64,000 nucleotides of DNA, from positions 1-64,000 of the IMG/VR virus record IMGVR_UViG_3300020448_000004, one strand, 5' to 3'. Below the pieces are notes generated by a model. It did no database searches. It saw only the letters and a list, made by a program, of their open reading frames with translations, and was not told the DNA's origin. Positions 58,931 to 64,000 of this stretch are shown here, in pieces. Source of the DNA: a virus. Positions within the stretch are counted from its first letter, which is position 1, and every line of letters begins with the position of its first letter. The position numbers and the translations under genes are program-made.

Positions 58931-59365
58931 TTAAACTGGTAGTGGGTAGAATCCGTTAGTGTTGAAATAGTCAATATCTGAAATAGTTAAATGCTTTTCA
59001 AATACTTTCATACCTTCATAAAATTGAATCTCAGCACCAGTAAGTGTATCAATAACTACCCATTGCTTTTTTACTTGCTTTATATAAACTCTATCCTTAG
59101 TTAATTCGCTAAGAATAGCGTTTAATCTCTCTTTAGTTGTTTTAGTTCTAAATCCGCCATTATACAATTTAACTGACCTATAACCAAAATGTGTATGGTC
59201 AATTTCTGCTATAACAGTATCGTAGAATTTTACGTCAACAATATTTGAACCGTCTTGTCTAGTAATAACTTCAGTATTACCTAGTCCAGTTCCTTTTGTG
59301 TTGCACTTCATCATAGCGAAAATTGCTGATGTAGTACTGGGTTTTGAAAAAGTCAAAGTTGGCAT
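58931..59365 (-). CDS. Conserved-type phage hypothetical protein (144 aa)
   Basis: The middle section, HFGYRSVKLYNGGFRTKTTK followed by ERLNAIL, matches a pattern common in small phage proteins (strand, GGxxTxTTKxRLN helix) whose function I do not know. KQWVVIDTLTGAEIQFYEGM follows, resembling a small beta unit. It is the first gene after a promoter of the TTTCTTAACAATTC/TATGTTAT type and its unit ends in a strong terminator. Confidence 0.7.
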   Translation of the reverse strand: MPTLTFSKPSTTSAIFAMMKCNTKGTGLGNTEVITRQDGSNIVDVKFYDTVIAEIDHTHFGYRSVKLYNGGFRTKTTKERLNAILSELTKDRVYIKQVKKQWVVIDTLTGAEIQFYEGMKVFEKHLTISDIDYFNTNGFYPLPV

Positions 59366-59373
59366 TTTGAAAA

Positions 59374-59441
59374 AGTGTTTTTTGCTTATGTACCTATATT
59401 AACATAACATATAGGTTAGTGTGGATTGAATTGTTAAGAAA
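59374..59441 (-). promoter_or_regulatory. Early promoter with distal TTTCTTAACAATTC element
   Basis: On the minus strand TTTCTTAACAATTC (59428-59441) is followed by TATGTTAT (59404-59411) and TAATAT (59396-59401). An AAAAAACACT leader (from 59374) precedes the start at 59365. The -10 assignment is uncertain between the two AT elements. Confidence 0.55.
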
Positions 59442-59443
59442 AT

Positions 59444-59575
59444 CTAAAATCTTTTTTTCTTAGAATCTCTTATCATTTTATTAAACTTTTTACTTTCTTT
59501 TGGGGTCATACCACAAAAATAGTTTAATAAGTTGCCTTCATATTGATCGGCAAGTTCAAGTAACTCTTTATCCAT
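59444..59575 (-). CDS. Small hypothetical protein (43 aa)
   Basis: It starts MDKELLELADQYEGNLLNYF and ends in a basic tail (KKFNKMIRDSKKKRF). The start overlaps the preceding stop as TAATG. A distal promoter element follows right after its stop. Function is unknown. Confidence 0.65.
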   Translation of the reverse strand: MDKELLELADQYEGNLLNYFCGMTPKESKKFNKMIRDSKKKRF

Positions 59576-59679
59576 TATTTTCTATCCTTATTAATAGCGT
59601 GGTAGTCTAGGTTAGTTGCAATCGCTTTACCAGTTATGAATAAAGCATAACAACCGCCTATGAGAATGAATAATTCCAT
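59575..59679 (-). CDS. Tiny membrane peptide (34 aa)
   Basis: MELFILIGGCYALFITGKAI is a hydrophobic segment; a short polar tail ATNLDYHAINKDRK follows. TAATG overlaps on both sides support the frame. A single membrane span is likely. Function is unknown. Confidence 0.6.
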   Translation of the reverse strand: MELFILIGGCYALFITGKAIATNLDYHAINKDRK

Positions 59680-59813
59680 TAGTGAATACCTCTAAGTAAG
59701 TTTTTACTGTTGTTAAACTGATCTATAAGAATCTCAGTTTTAGCGTTTTGTTTCGCTATTTCCTTATCTGCAAATTTGATAAGTCTATGAAGCATTTTTA
59801 AATCCTTATCCAT
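59679..59813 (-). CDS. Small helical hypothetical protein (44 aa)
   Basis: I start it at MDKDLKMLHRLIKFADKEIA, where an ACCAACACTATGG leader precedes the ATG. An upstream in-frame extension of 19 residues would overlap the promoter. The protein is one long basic helix. First gene of a three-gene TAATG-coupled unit. Confidence 0.65.
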   Translation of the reverse strand: MDKDLKMLHRLIKFADKEIAKQNAKTEILIDQFNNSKNLLRGIH

Positions 59814-59827
59814 AGTGTTGGTTAAGT

Positions 59828-59877
59828 TAGTGTTGTTTGTATATAACCAATATAAGGGATAATTAAACATAATGCAA
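59828..59877 (-). promoter_or_regulatory. Early sigma70-type promoter
   Basis: TTGCAT (-35, 59872-59877), a 17-nt spacer and TATATT (-10, 59849-59854) lie on the minus strand. AACAACACTA (59828-59837) lies downstream and a second AACACTA abuts the ATG at 59813. Confidence 0.7.
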
Positions 59878-59892
59878 TAGGAAATCCGATTC

Positions 59893-60135
59893 TTAACATT
59901 TTTTTAACAATTCATCTTTTCCTCTTTGAATATATCCCTTTTTGTATGATTCGATACTAATTTCGCTTAAATTCTCTATTTCTTCCCTAGTTAAACCCGA
60001 TTCTTCAAAAATTAGTGCATTATCACTAAATTCCATTAATGTTTCAAGTACTTCCTCAAAAGTAAAATCTCTATTAATTGCATTTTCCCCAAATGCAATT
60101 TCAAAAACTTCCTCAATAAATTGTTTTTGGTTCAT
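59893..60135 (-). CDS. Acidic helical hypothetical protein (80 aa)
   Basis: Glu-rich and helical throughout: FIEEVFEIAFGENAINRDFT, FEEVLETLMEFSDNALIFEE and LTREEIENLSEISIESY. There is no motif I recognise. The acidity could suit a DNA-mimic or protein-binding inhibitor, which is speculation. Last gene of a four-gene coupled unit, joined to the gene upstream by TAATG. Confidence 0.65.
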   Translation of the reverse strand: MNQKQFIEEVFEIAFGENAINRDFTFEEVLETLMEFSDNALIFEESGLTREEIENLSEISIESYKKGYIQRGKDELLKKC

Positions 60136-60359
60136 TACTTAGAATCCTCCATAACTTCGCTAGTATCTTGAATTGTAAACTCATAATCTACATTATCATT
60201 AATATCAACATAATTGCAATCGAAAAAACTTTCAAATTGACAATTAGTTAAAATATTATCTTTTAGATAATAAAATGTTATGTTATCATCAGGATTACAC
60301 GTTGATTTTTCATAATCAACAAATAAACCCAATTCTTTAATTAGTTGCTTGATTTTCAC
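60135..60359 (-). CDS. Acidic hypothetical protein (74 aa, GTG start)
   Basis: MKIKQLIKELGLFVDYEKST begins the protein, followed by an Asp/Asn-rich beta part with Cys at CQFESFFDCNYVDINDNVDY. The GTG start overlaps the preceding TGA stop (GTGA), a coupling that supports the non-ATG start. Function is unknown. Confidence 0.65.
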   Translation of the reverse strand: MKIKQLIKELGLFVDYEKSTCNPDDNITFYYLKDNILTNCQFESFFDCNYVDINDNVDYEFTIQDTSEVMEDSK

Positions 60360-60493
60360 TTGATTAACTCCTTATGTAATTTGATTAAAATGTCAGAATT
60401 AACATCAAGAATTTCATTTTTCTTGTCATCATTTTCTGAATAATGAAAGTTTAAACACTCTATCATATAGAGTAACTCTTTTTGTGTAAACAT
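60356..60493 (-). CDS. Small hypothetical protein (45 aa)
   Basis: MFTQKELLYMIECLNFHYSE is followed by a polar helix ending KLHKELIK. It is coupled to the upstream gene by TAATG and to the downstream gene by a 4-nt overlap. Function is unknown. Confidence 0.65.
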   Translation of the reverse strand: MFTQKELLYMIECLNFHYSENDDKKNEILDVNSDILIKLHKELIK

Positions 60494-60702
60494 TATACAA
60501 TTCCCTCCTCTATTAATCCCATTATGTTGCCTGTTTCATCAATTATTTCCCCAGTTTTGTTATCTCTAACACAACTGTATTCATAATCACAACCAAATTC
60601 AAAGGATAAATCCTTTGCTTTTTCTAAATCATCAGTATATACCTCTGAATCGAAAAGTCTAGGTGTTTCAACTGTGTATTTGAAATTGAATGGATTTGAC
60701 AT
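60493..60702 (-). CDS. Small hypothetical protein (69 aa)
   Basis: Short alpha/beta protein: MSNPFNFKYTVETPRLFDSE, then YTDDLEKAKDLSFEFGCDYE and YSCVRDNKTGEIIDETG. The last part resembles a strand-turn-strand ending found in several tiny phage proteins (VRDxxTGEIID). It is the first gene of the four-gene unit, with AACAACACTA and no Shine-Dalgarno upstream. Confidence 0.7.
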   Translation of the reverse strand: MSNPFNFKYTVETPRLFDSEVYTDDLEKAKDLSFEFGCDYEYSCVRDNKTGEIIDETGNIMGLIEEGIV

Positions 60703-60708
60703 TTTTTT

Positions 60709-60778
60709 TAGTGTTGTTTGTTTATAATTTATTATTGCATATATTTCTAGTATATGTCAATAATGAAATATTAAGAAA
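60709..60778 (-). promoter_or_regulatory. Early sigma70-type promoter
   Basis: A perfect TTGACA -35 (60755-60760), 17-nt spacer and CAATAA -10 (60732-60737) lie on the minus strand, with AACAACACTA at 60709-60718. A degenerate form of the distal element (TTTCTTAATATTTC, 60765-60778) lies upstream. Confidence 0.75.
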
Positions 60779-60781
60779 TAA

Positions 60782-61009
60782 TTAAGGATTTTCCCATTTA
60801 ATTTTCTTTTCTGAATTTGCTATATCAAAACAGATTTCGCAAAGACAATCAGCATCAGGGAAGTGATCTCGCCAATCGTATTTTTCTTGTAATGGATAAT
60901 CCCAATAGTAATAGAGATCAGGTTGATAATCTGGGTCATTTTTGAACATATCAATTTCGCCATCAATATGTTCATCATTAAAATTTCCACACTTATCGCA
61001 ATATGACAT
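60782..61009 (-). CDS. Zinc-ribbon-like CxxC protein (75 aa)
   Basis: Two Cys pairs, CDKC (residues 4-7) and CLCEIC (near 55-60), frame a Tyr/Asp/Trp-rich middle (DYQPDLYYYWDYPLQEKYDW). Four cysteines are thus available for one zinc ion. Small zinc ribbons in early phage regions often bind host polymerase or nucleic acid; that is inference here. TAATG-coupled to the upstream gene. Confidence 0.7.
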   Translation of the reverse strand: MSYCDKCGNFNDEHIDGEIDMFKNDPDYQPDLYYYWDYPLQEKYDWRDHFPDADCLCEICFDIANSEKKIKWENP

Positions 61010-61263
61010 TATGCAACCCCCATTTTTGTTAATGTTTGATTAGTTGCTCTACGCTCTATAACAAAATCTCTTACTCTCTCTCTATCAAGAGAATCGCCAC
61101 CACCCCAAGTAACGTGAGTTCCAACTTCGCATAGGTCAAGATAGTTTAAAGTTGCAAGTGCTAACTCTTCCCTAGTTAAACCGTCAATAGGGTAAAGTAC
61201 ATCAGGGTGATTAGGTGAATAGAATGATTCACAATAATCAAGAAATTCTTTAAAGTTGTCCAT
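61009..61263 (-). CDS. Hypothetical protein (84 aa)
   Basis: I start at MDNFKEFLDYCESFYSPNHP because AAAAAACACT directly precedes that ATG as in neighbouring genes; a 9-residue upstream extension is possible but would run into the promoter. The core, GLTREELALATLNYLDLCEV followed by THVTWGGGDSLDRERVRDFV, is alpha/beta with a Gly-rich turn. Function is unknown. Confidence 0.65.
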   Translation of the reverse strand: MDNFKEFLDYCESFYSPNHPDVLYPIDGLTREELALATLNYLDLCEVGTHVTWGGGDSLDRERVRDFVIERRATNQTLTKMGVA

Positions 61264-61332
61264 AGTGTTTTTTGTATATGAATCCATCATAACATAAAAT
61301 AATGAATAATGGATATTTGAATTGTTAAGAAA
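61263..61332 (-). promoter_or_regulatory. Early promoter with distal TTTCTTAACAATTC element
   Basis: On the minus strand TTTCTTAACAATTC (61319-61332) is followed by TATGTTAT (61289-61296) overlapping TATGAT (61286-61291). AAAAACACTA runs into the ATG at 61263. Confidence 0.6.
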
Positions 61333-61335
61333 TTA

Positions 61336-61551
61336 TTAAATTGATAATGATAGTTGAGTATCAGCGAAAATTTCTTCTTCAATGTCCTCTATAACTTCAT
61401 TGAATTCGCCAAAATCTTCAGTATAATCTGACCAACCATAATCGCCACTTTCATAGATTTCTTTAGCGTGGTTCTTACTTTTTGCTTCAAAAGTGTAAGT
61501 TCCATATTTTTCAAATTTTACATTGATGTAATATCTTTTTAATTGATTCAT
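61336..61551 (-). CDS. DpnD/PcfM-like small protein candidate (71 aa)
   Basis: The arrangement is a strand, YYINVKFEKYGTYTFEAKSK, then the helix NHAKEIYESGDYG and a second acidic strand (FGEFNEVIEDIEEEIFADT). It resembles the short xVEAxSxEEAxxxV family that includes DpnD/PcfM-like proteins. Function is unknown. It lies 4 nt after the stop of the preceding gene. Confidence 0.6.
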   Translation of the reverse strand: MNQLKRYYINVKFEKYGTYTFEAKSKNHAKEIYESGDYGWSDYTEDFGEFNEVIEDIEEEIFADTQLSLSI

Positions 61552-61555
61552 TTTT

Positions 61556-61819
61556 TTAACCCTTTGCTTCTAGTTTTTGTTGGAATGCAATTCTATCCCT
61601 TTCTTCGGGTGTAGTCATTCTCTCAGGGTCATATTGAGCGTTATATGCTCCTTGAAAGTCAAATCCTAGCATACCGTCAACGATTTCCTGTAACTCGTCA
61701 ATATCTGTTTCAAATTGACTAAACCAAAAATCTTGATTCATAATGTGTAAGGACTCATTTTCCTTACGATAGTTTTCTAGGTCAGTTTGGAACTGTTCTA
61801 AAATTTTTTCAAAATCCAT
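61556..61819 (-). CDS. Acidic helical hypothetical protein (87 aa)
   Basis: MDFEKILEQFQTDLENYRKE starts a long acidic helix. Then come FWFSQFETDIDELQEIVDGM and a C-terminal TTPEERDRIAFQQKLEAKG. No family is recognised. First gene of a two-gene unit; TAAAACACT precedes the ATG and there is no Shine-Dalgarno. Confidence 0.65.
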   Translation of the reverse strand: MDFEKILEQFQTDLENYRKENESLHIMNQDFWFSQFETDIDELQEIVDGMLGFDFQGAYNAQYDPERMTTPEERDRIAFQQKLEAKG

Positions 61820-61889
61820 AGTGTTTTATGTGTGTTATATCCATATTACCATAACATAGTGAATAATGGATATGTGAATTGTTAAGAAA
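61819..61889 (-). promoter_or_regulatory. Early promoter with distal TTTCTTAACAATTC element
   Basis: On the minus strand TTTCTTAACAATTC (61876-61889) is followed by TATGTTAT (61851-61858) and GGTAATATGG. A TAAAACACTA leader runs into the ATG at 61819. Confidence 0.6.
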
Positions 61890-61897
61890 TTATTAAA

Positions 61898-62182
61898 TTA
61901 ATAATTGCAAGTAGCAAAGGAATAAGATTTGCATAAATCAAATATTTGTGAAGTCAAATCCTCTAATTCACTTTCCCAATTTTCATTTTTATCTGAAATT
62001 TCTACTTTACTGAGTGCTATATGTTGACATTCATACCATAAGAATTGATCTGTGTCATATCCTACAATTTCAAGAATGTCATTACCATATTCTGCATAAC
62101 AATTAGGATAATATTCTTTAATATGATCTATTAATTCTGTTTCCCAATTATCAAATTGTGTTGTTTCAGTTTTAGTTTCCAT
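61898..62182 (-). CDS. Acidic hypothetical protein (94 aa)
   Basis: The start METKTETTQFDNWETELIDH has a GAGG Shine-Dalgarno nine bases upstream; a longer frame lies wholly within the upstream gene. Cys-containing YYPNCYAEYGNDILEIVGYD and LCKSYSFATCNY at the end stand out. Acidic overall; no family recognised. It overlaps the upstream gene by 11 nt. Confidence 0.65.
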   Translation of the reverse strand: METKTETTQFDNWETELIDHIKEYYPNCYAEYGNDILEIVGYDTDQFLWYECQHIALSKVEISDKNENWESELEDLTSQIFDLCKSYSFATCNY

Positions 62183-62321
62183 TGTGATAAACCTCGTAGT
62201 GTTGAATTGTGTCAAATGTTTCAATTTGATGATCGTTTAACTCAAAGTCCATATCTCTGAGTATATCATACAATTTAACCATATTGTAAATTTGATCGTT
62301 TGTCAATGGTATATTAATCAT
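62172..62321 (-). CDS. Small hypothetical protein (49 aa)
   Basis: MINIPLTNDQIYNMVKLYDI is followed by LRDMDFELNDHQIETFDTIQ. An AAGGA Shine-Dalgarno precedes the ATG. It overlaps the upstream gene by 8 nt and the downstream gene by 11 nt. Function is unknown. Confidence 0.6.
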   Translation of the reverse strand: MINIPLTNDQIYNMVKLYDILRDMDFELNDHQIETFDTIQHYEVYHNGN

Positions 62322-62529
62322 TTTCCTTACCTCGCATTGAATCGTCAAATTTGTAATATGTGTATAACCACTCGAAATTTTCTGTTAATGGTTCATTACC
62401 ATCTACAACAAATTCCTCAAATAATGCTCTTGAGTCCTCCATACGGTTCTCATCAACTGCTTTAATAGTTGATTTCATTATTGTGTCAATACAAACATCA
62501 ATAGATTTATCTAGTGATTCTGTTTTCAT
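62314..62529 (-). CDS. Small acidic hypothetical protein (71 aa)
   Basis: I start at MKTESLDKSIDVCIDTIMKS, with GAGGA upstream; a TTG five codons earlier is unlikely. The C-terminus FEWLYTYYKFDDSMRGKEND is aromatic and acidic. Its start is one base after the preceding stop. Function is unknown. Confidence 0.6.
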   Translation of the reverse strand: MKTESLDKSIDVCIDTIMKSTIKAVDENRMEDSRALFEEFVVDGNEPLTENFEWLYTYYKFDDSMRGKEND

Positions 62530-62530
62530 T

Positions 62531-62698
62531 TTAAAAATCCTCAACTGTTAAATTGTTTACTGCATCAAATACTTTATCTTCCATTGAGTCAAATGTATCT
62601 GTGTCATATAAATCACTTCTATATTTTACCGTTTTAGGGTGGCATAATAATTGAGTGAGTGATTGATGCTCTTCGATTGATAGTTTGATTATAGGCAT
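62531..62698 (-). CDS. Small hypothetical protein (55 aa)
   Basis: It begins MPIIKLSIEEHQSLTQLLCH and continues with Asp-rich YRSDLYDTDTFDSMEDKVFD. GGAGG-like sequence (GGTAGGAGG) upstream serves as Shine-Dalgarno. It overlaps the upstream gene by 10 nt. The IxLSxEEHxxLxxLL start resembles the 77-aa protein further upstream, hinting at a duplicated family. Confidence 0.6.
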   Translation of the reverse strand: MPIIKLSIEEHQSLTQLLCHPKTVKYRSDLYDTDTFDSMEDKVFDAVNNLTVEDF

Positions 62699-62859
62699 AA
62701 GTCCTCGAACCTCCTACCAACGATAGCATCTATAGATACAAAGTCAAGATCGGACTCTTTAACATTGTTGAATCCTTCTTTTCTTAGATTTTCGAGTGAC
62801 TCTGCAACAACTTCATCATAAAGTGTTTCTAAGATTGACTCGTGATGTAAAACTGACAT
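62689..62859 (-). CDS. Small acidic hypothetical protein (56 aa)
   Basis: MSVLHHESILETLYDEVVAE leads into SLENLRKEGFNNVKESDLDF and a C-terminal VGRRFEDLCL. First gene of a five-gene overlapping unit; CAAAACACTATT precedes the ATG. Function is unknown. Confidence 0.65.
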   Translation of the reverse strand: MSVLHHESILETLYDEVVAESLENLRKEGFNNVKESDLDFVSIDAIVGRRFEDLCL

Positions 62860-62861
62860 AA

Positions 62862-62911
62862 TAGTGTTTTGTTTCTTGATTTAATATTAAACGATAATGT
62901 GACTATTTCAA
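62862..62911 (-). promoter_or_regulatory. Early sigma70-type promoter
   Basis: TTGAAA (-35, 62906-62911, within the last codons of the upstream gene), a 16-nt spacer and TAATAT (-10, 62884-62889) lie on the minus strand. CAAAACACTA follows at 62862-62871. Confidence 0.65.
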
Positions 62912-63136
62912 GTTTGGTAGTGCCACTTCGTTAACTGTCATAGCATAGAACACTTTTTCAAATGTTGCTTTGCTATCTTTTAATTTGTTCTTTTTGTACC
63001 ATACTCTATACATATCAACGGTATTTGATGTATCATTACCTTTTGTTTCATTATTATAGAATGTAAAAAAGAACATCATAGAGTCAATTAAAATCTGTTG
63101 CTCTGTTTCATTTAATGTTATGTTAAATTGTTTCAT
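62903..63136 (-). CDS. Small hypothetical protein (77 aa)
   Basis: MKQFNITLNETEQQILIDSM is followed by an aromatic segment MFFFTFYNN and basic RVWYKKNKLKDSKATFEKVF. The N-terminal strand plus ExxxL helix resembles small NxTLNxxEQQxL phage proteins whose role is unknown. It starts 2 nt after the upstream stop. Confidence 0.65.
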   Translation of the reverse strand: MKQFNITLNETEQQILIDSMMFFFTFYNNETKGNDTSNTVDMYRVWYKKNKLKDSKATFEKVFYAMTVNEVALPNLK

Positions 63137-63138
63137 AA

Positions 63139-63477
63139 TTACATATAGAATGAAGTAGGTCTTTTAGAAATTTTATTATGATCTTTTCTTTTCATTCTTA
63201 GAACCTCGAAATCTCTATCAATACCAAATGCTGATTCACTAGGTATTGGAAATGTAGTTTTACGTTGCTCTTTAGATAACTCTAGTTCATTTTCTGTTAA
63301 CCATTGATCGTTAATGAGTTCTTGAACCTTTCTAAATGCTCCTACAACTGCATCTTTACCGTATCGGTCAAATGCTAGTCCAGTTGGTGCATTATTCTCG
63401 TCTAGGTCACAATAACAATAACCTAGTCTATTTGCGACTAAACCTAGTTCTCTTGCTGTTAAATTAAGTTGATACAT
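63139..63477 (-). CDS. Hypothetical protein (112 aa)
   Basis: The N-terminal LNLTARELGLVANRLGYCYC echoes the start of its downstream neighbour. GKDAVVGAFRKVQELINDQW and a basic C-terminus (RMKRKDHNKISKRPTSFYM) follow. No family is recognised. It has its own TATAAT promoter. Confidence 0.65.
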   Translation of the reverse strand: MYQLNLTARELGLVANRLGYCYCDLDENNAPTGLAFDRYGKDAVVGAFRKVQELINDQWLTENELELSKEQRKTTFPIPSESAFGIDRDFEVLRMKRKDHNKISKRPTSFYM

Positions 63478-63478
63478 T

Positions 63479-63549
63479 TTAGTGATGTGGGTTGTAGTAG
63501 TTTAACAATAACATTATAACAAATATAATTACTATAAATGTTAAGAAAA
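63479..63549 (-). promoter_or_regulatory. Early promoter, extended -10
   Basis: TTGTTATAATG (TATAAT at 63513-63518) lies on the minus strand. A degenerate distal TTTTCTTAACATTTA (63536-63549) lies upstream and a variant leader, CATCACTA, before the start at 63477. Confidence 0.6.
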
Positions 63550-63798
63550 TCATAAGATTTTTTCCTCCATTTTGTTGTCAATTAAATAAGCAATAAAATC
63601 ATTCCATTCTGACCAATCTTGATCGTAAACTTGATAACAAATGTCTTTGATAAATTCCTCATCAATTTTTGTTGTATCCCATTCTTCCCTATCGTATGTG
63701 TCAATAACAGATAATACATCTGATTTTATGTCAACATAGTCCATAGCAAATTGCATAGGATTAGGGCAACTGTTTAACCAGTTTTCATAGGTCATCAT
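63550..63798 (-). CDS. Acidic hypothetical protein (82 aa)
   Basis: It starts MMTYENWLNSCPNPMQFAMD, with an Asp/Glu/Trp-rich rest (DTYDREEWDTTKIDEEFIKD, then DQDWSEWNDFIAYL). The ATGATGA junction with the upstream gene allows a start at either Met. Function is unknown. Confidence 0.65.
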   Translation of the reverse strand: MMTYENWLNSCPNPMQFAMDYVDIKSDVLSVIDTYDREEWDTTKIDEEFIKDICYQVYDQDWSEWNDFIAYLIDNKMEEKIL

Positions 63799-63959
63799 TT
63801 TTCGATCTCCAAAGAGTCAATAAAGGCAACACAATATTCAGTAAATTTCTTTACATCAATAGGTGCTACTTTGTCATCTTCTTCTCCAATATAATAAAAT
63901 TGGTTATTGGTGTTTGAAATGAATGTTTCAAGTGCTATTTCGTTTTTGGTGTAACTCAT
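63795..63959 (-). CDS. Small acidic hypothetical protein (54 aa)
   Basis: MSYTKNEIALETFISNTNNQ is followed by FYYIGEEDDKVAPIDVKKFT and a C-terminal helix. It starts right after ACAACACTACT and overlaps the downstream gene. Function is unknown. Confidence 0.65.
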   Translation of the reverse strand: MSYTKNEIALETFISNTNNQFYYIGEEDDKVAPIDVKKFTEYCVAFIDSLEIEK

Positions 63960-63961
63960 AG

Positions 63962-64000
63962 TAGTGTTGTAACTGATTTAATATTAATACTATTATGTGT
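63962..64000 (-). promoter_or_regulatory. Early promoter, cut by window edge
   Basis: TACAACACTA (63962-63971) and AT-rich -10 candidates (TAATAT, 63981-63986) lie on the minus strand. The -35 may lie beyond the window. Confidence 0.45.

Noticed and set aside
1-64000. tRNA genes
   Set aside because: I saw no cloverleaf with a GGTTCRANNCC-type T-arm in any gap. Almost all sequence is accounted for by coding frames.

Overview
The window is one contiguous block of minus-strand genes from the AT-rich genome of a T4-like marine myovirus. A cyanophage of Prochlorococcus or Synechococcus is most likely. Homologues of T4 gp13, gp14, gp15, gp16, gp8, gp6 and gp25 lie in T4-like order, interleaved with small genes and very large virion proteins of the kind seen in marine cyanomyoviruses. 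No photosynthesis or other host-diagnostic gene is present, so the host is inferred rather than shown.

Read in the direction of transcription (high to low coordinates), the window has two halves. From 64000 to about 56730 is an early-type region of some 27 tiny genes (34 to 179 aa), mostly of unknown function. Recognisable members are an ArdA-like antirestriction protein, an HNH endonuclease and a CxxC zinc protein. These genes form short, translationally coupled units. Each unit is headed by a sigma70-like promoter and a Shine-Dalgarno-free leader carrying AACAACACTA or AAAACACTA. Two rho-independent terminators lie in this half. A non-coding stretch at 56550-56732, with a near-perfect 19-bp palindrome resembling a Fur box, separates it from the late half.

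From 56549 down to 1 is the late half. It begins with an NlpC/P60-like peptidase, an AbrB-like protein, a 2OG-Fe(II) oxygenase, a 1096-aa virion protein, a PAAR spike-tip protein, and baseplate wedge proteins gp25 and gp6. Next come a 7028-aa giant protein (21 kb, one third of the window), a YHYH/Ig protein, two fibre/structural proteins, gp8, a 2397-aa DUF4815-type protein and a 2035-aa repeat-rich fibre. The neck and terminase genes 13-14-15-16 follow, then a small virion protein, a zinc-finger peptide, a DUF6321 protein, a second 2OG oxygenase, a small membrane protein and a nuclease homologue cut by the window edge. T4-type late promoters (N-ATAAATA) lie 22-30 nt before five starts.

The late genes appear to supply baseplate, fibres, neck and DNA packaging. 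The early genes probably supply host takeover and anti-restriction. The most notable observations are intact amicyanin-spaced type-1 copper ligand sets in two virion proteins, the mosaic giant protein with at least three families of internal repeats, and the shared early leader/promoter elements. About 17 genes listed here are too short for usual ORF cut-offs; they were found by reading the minus strand directly.
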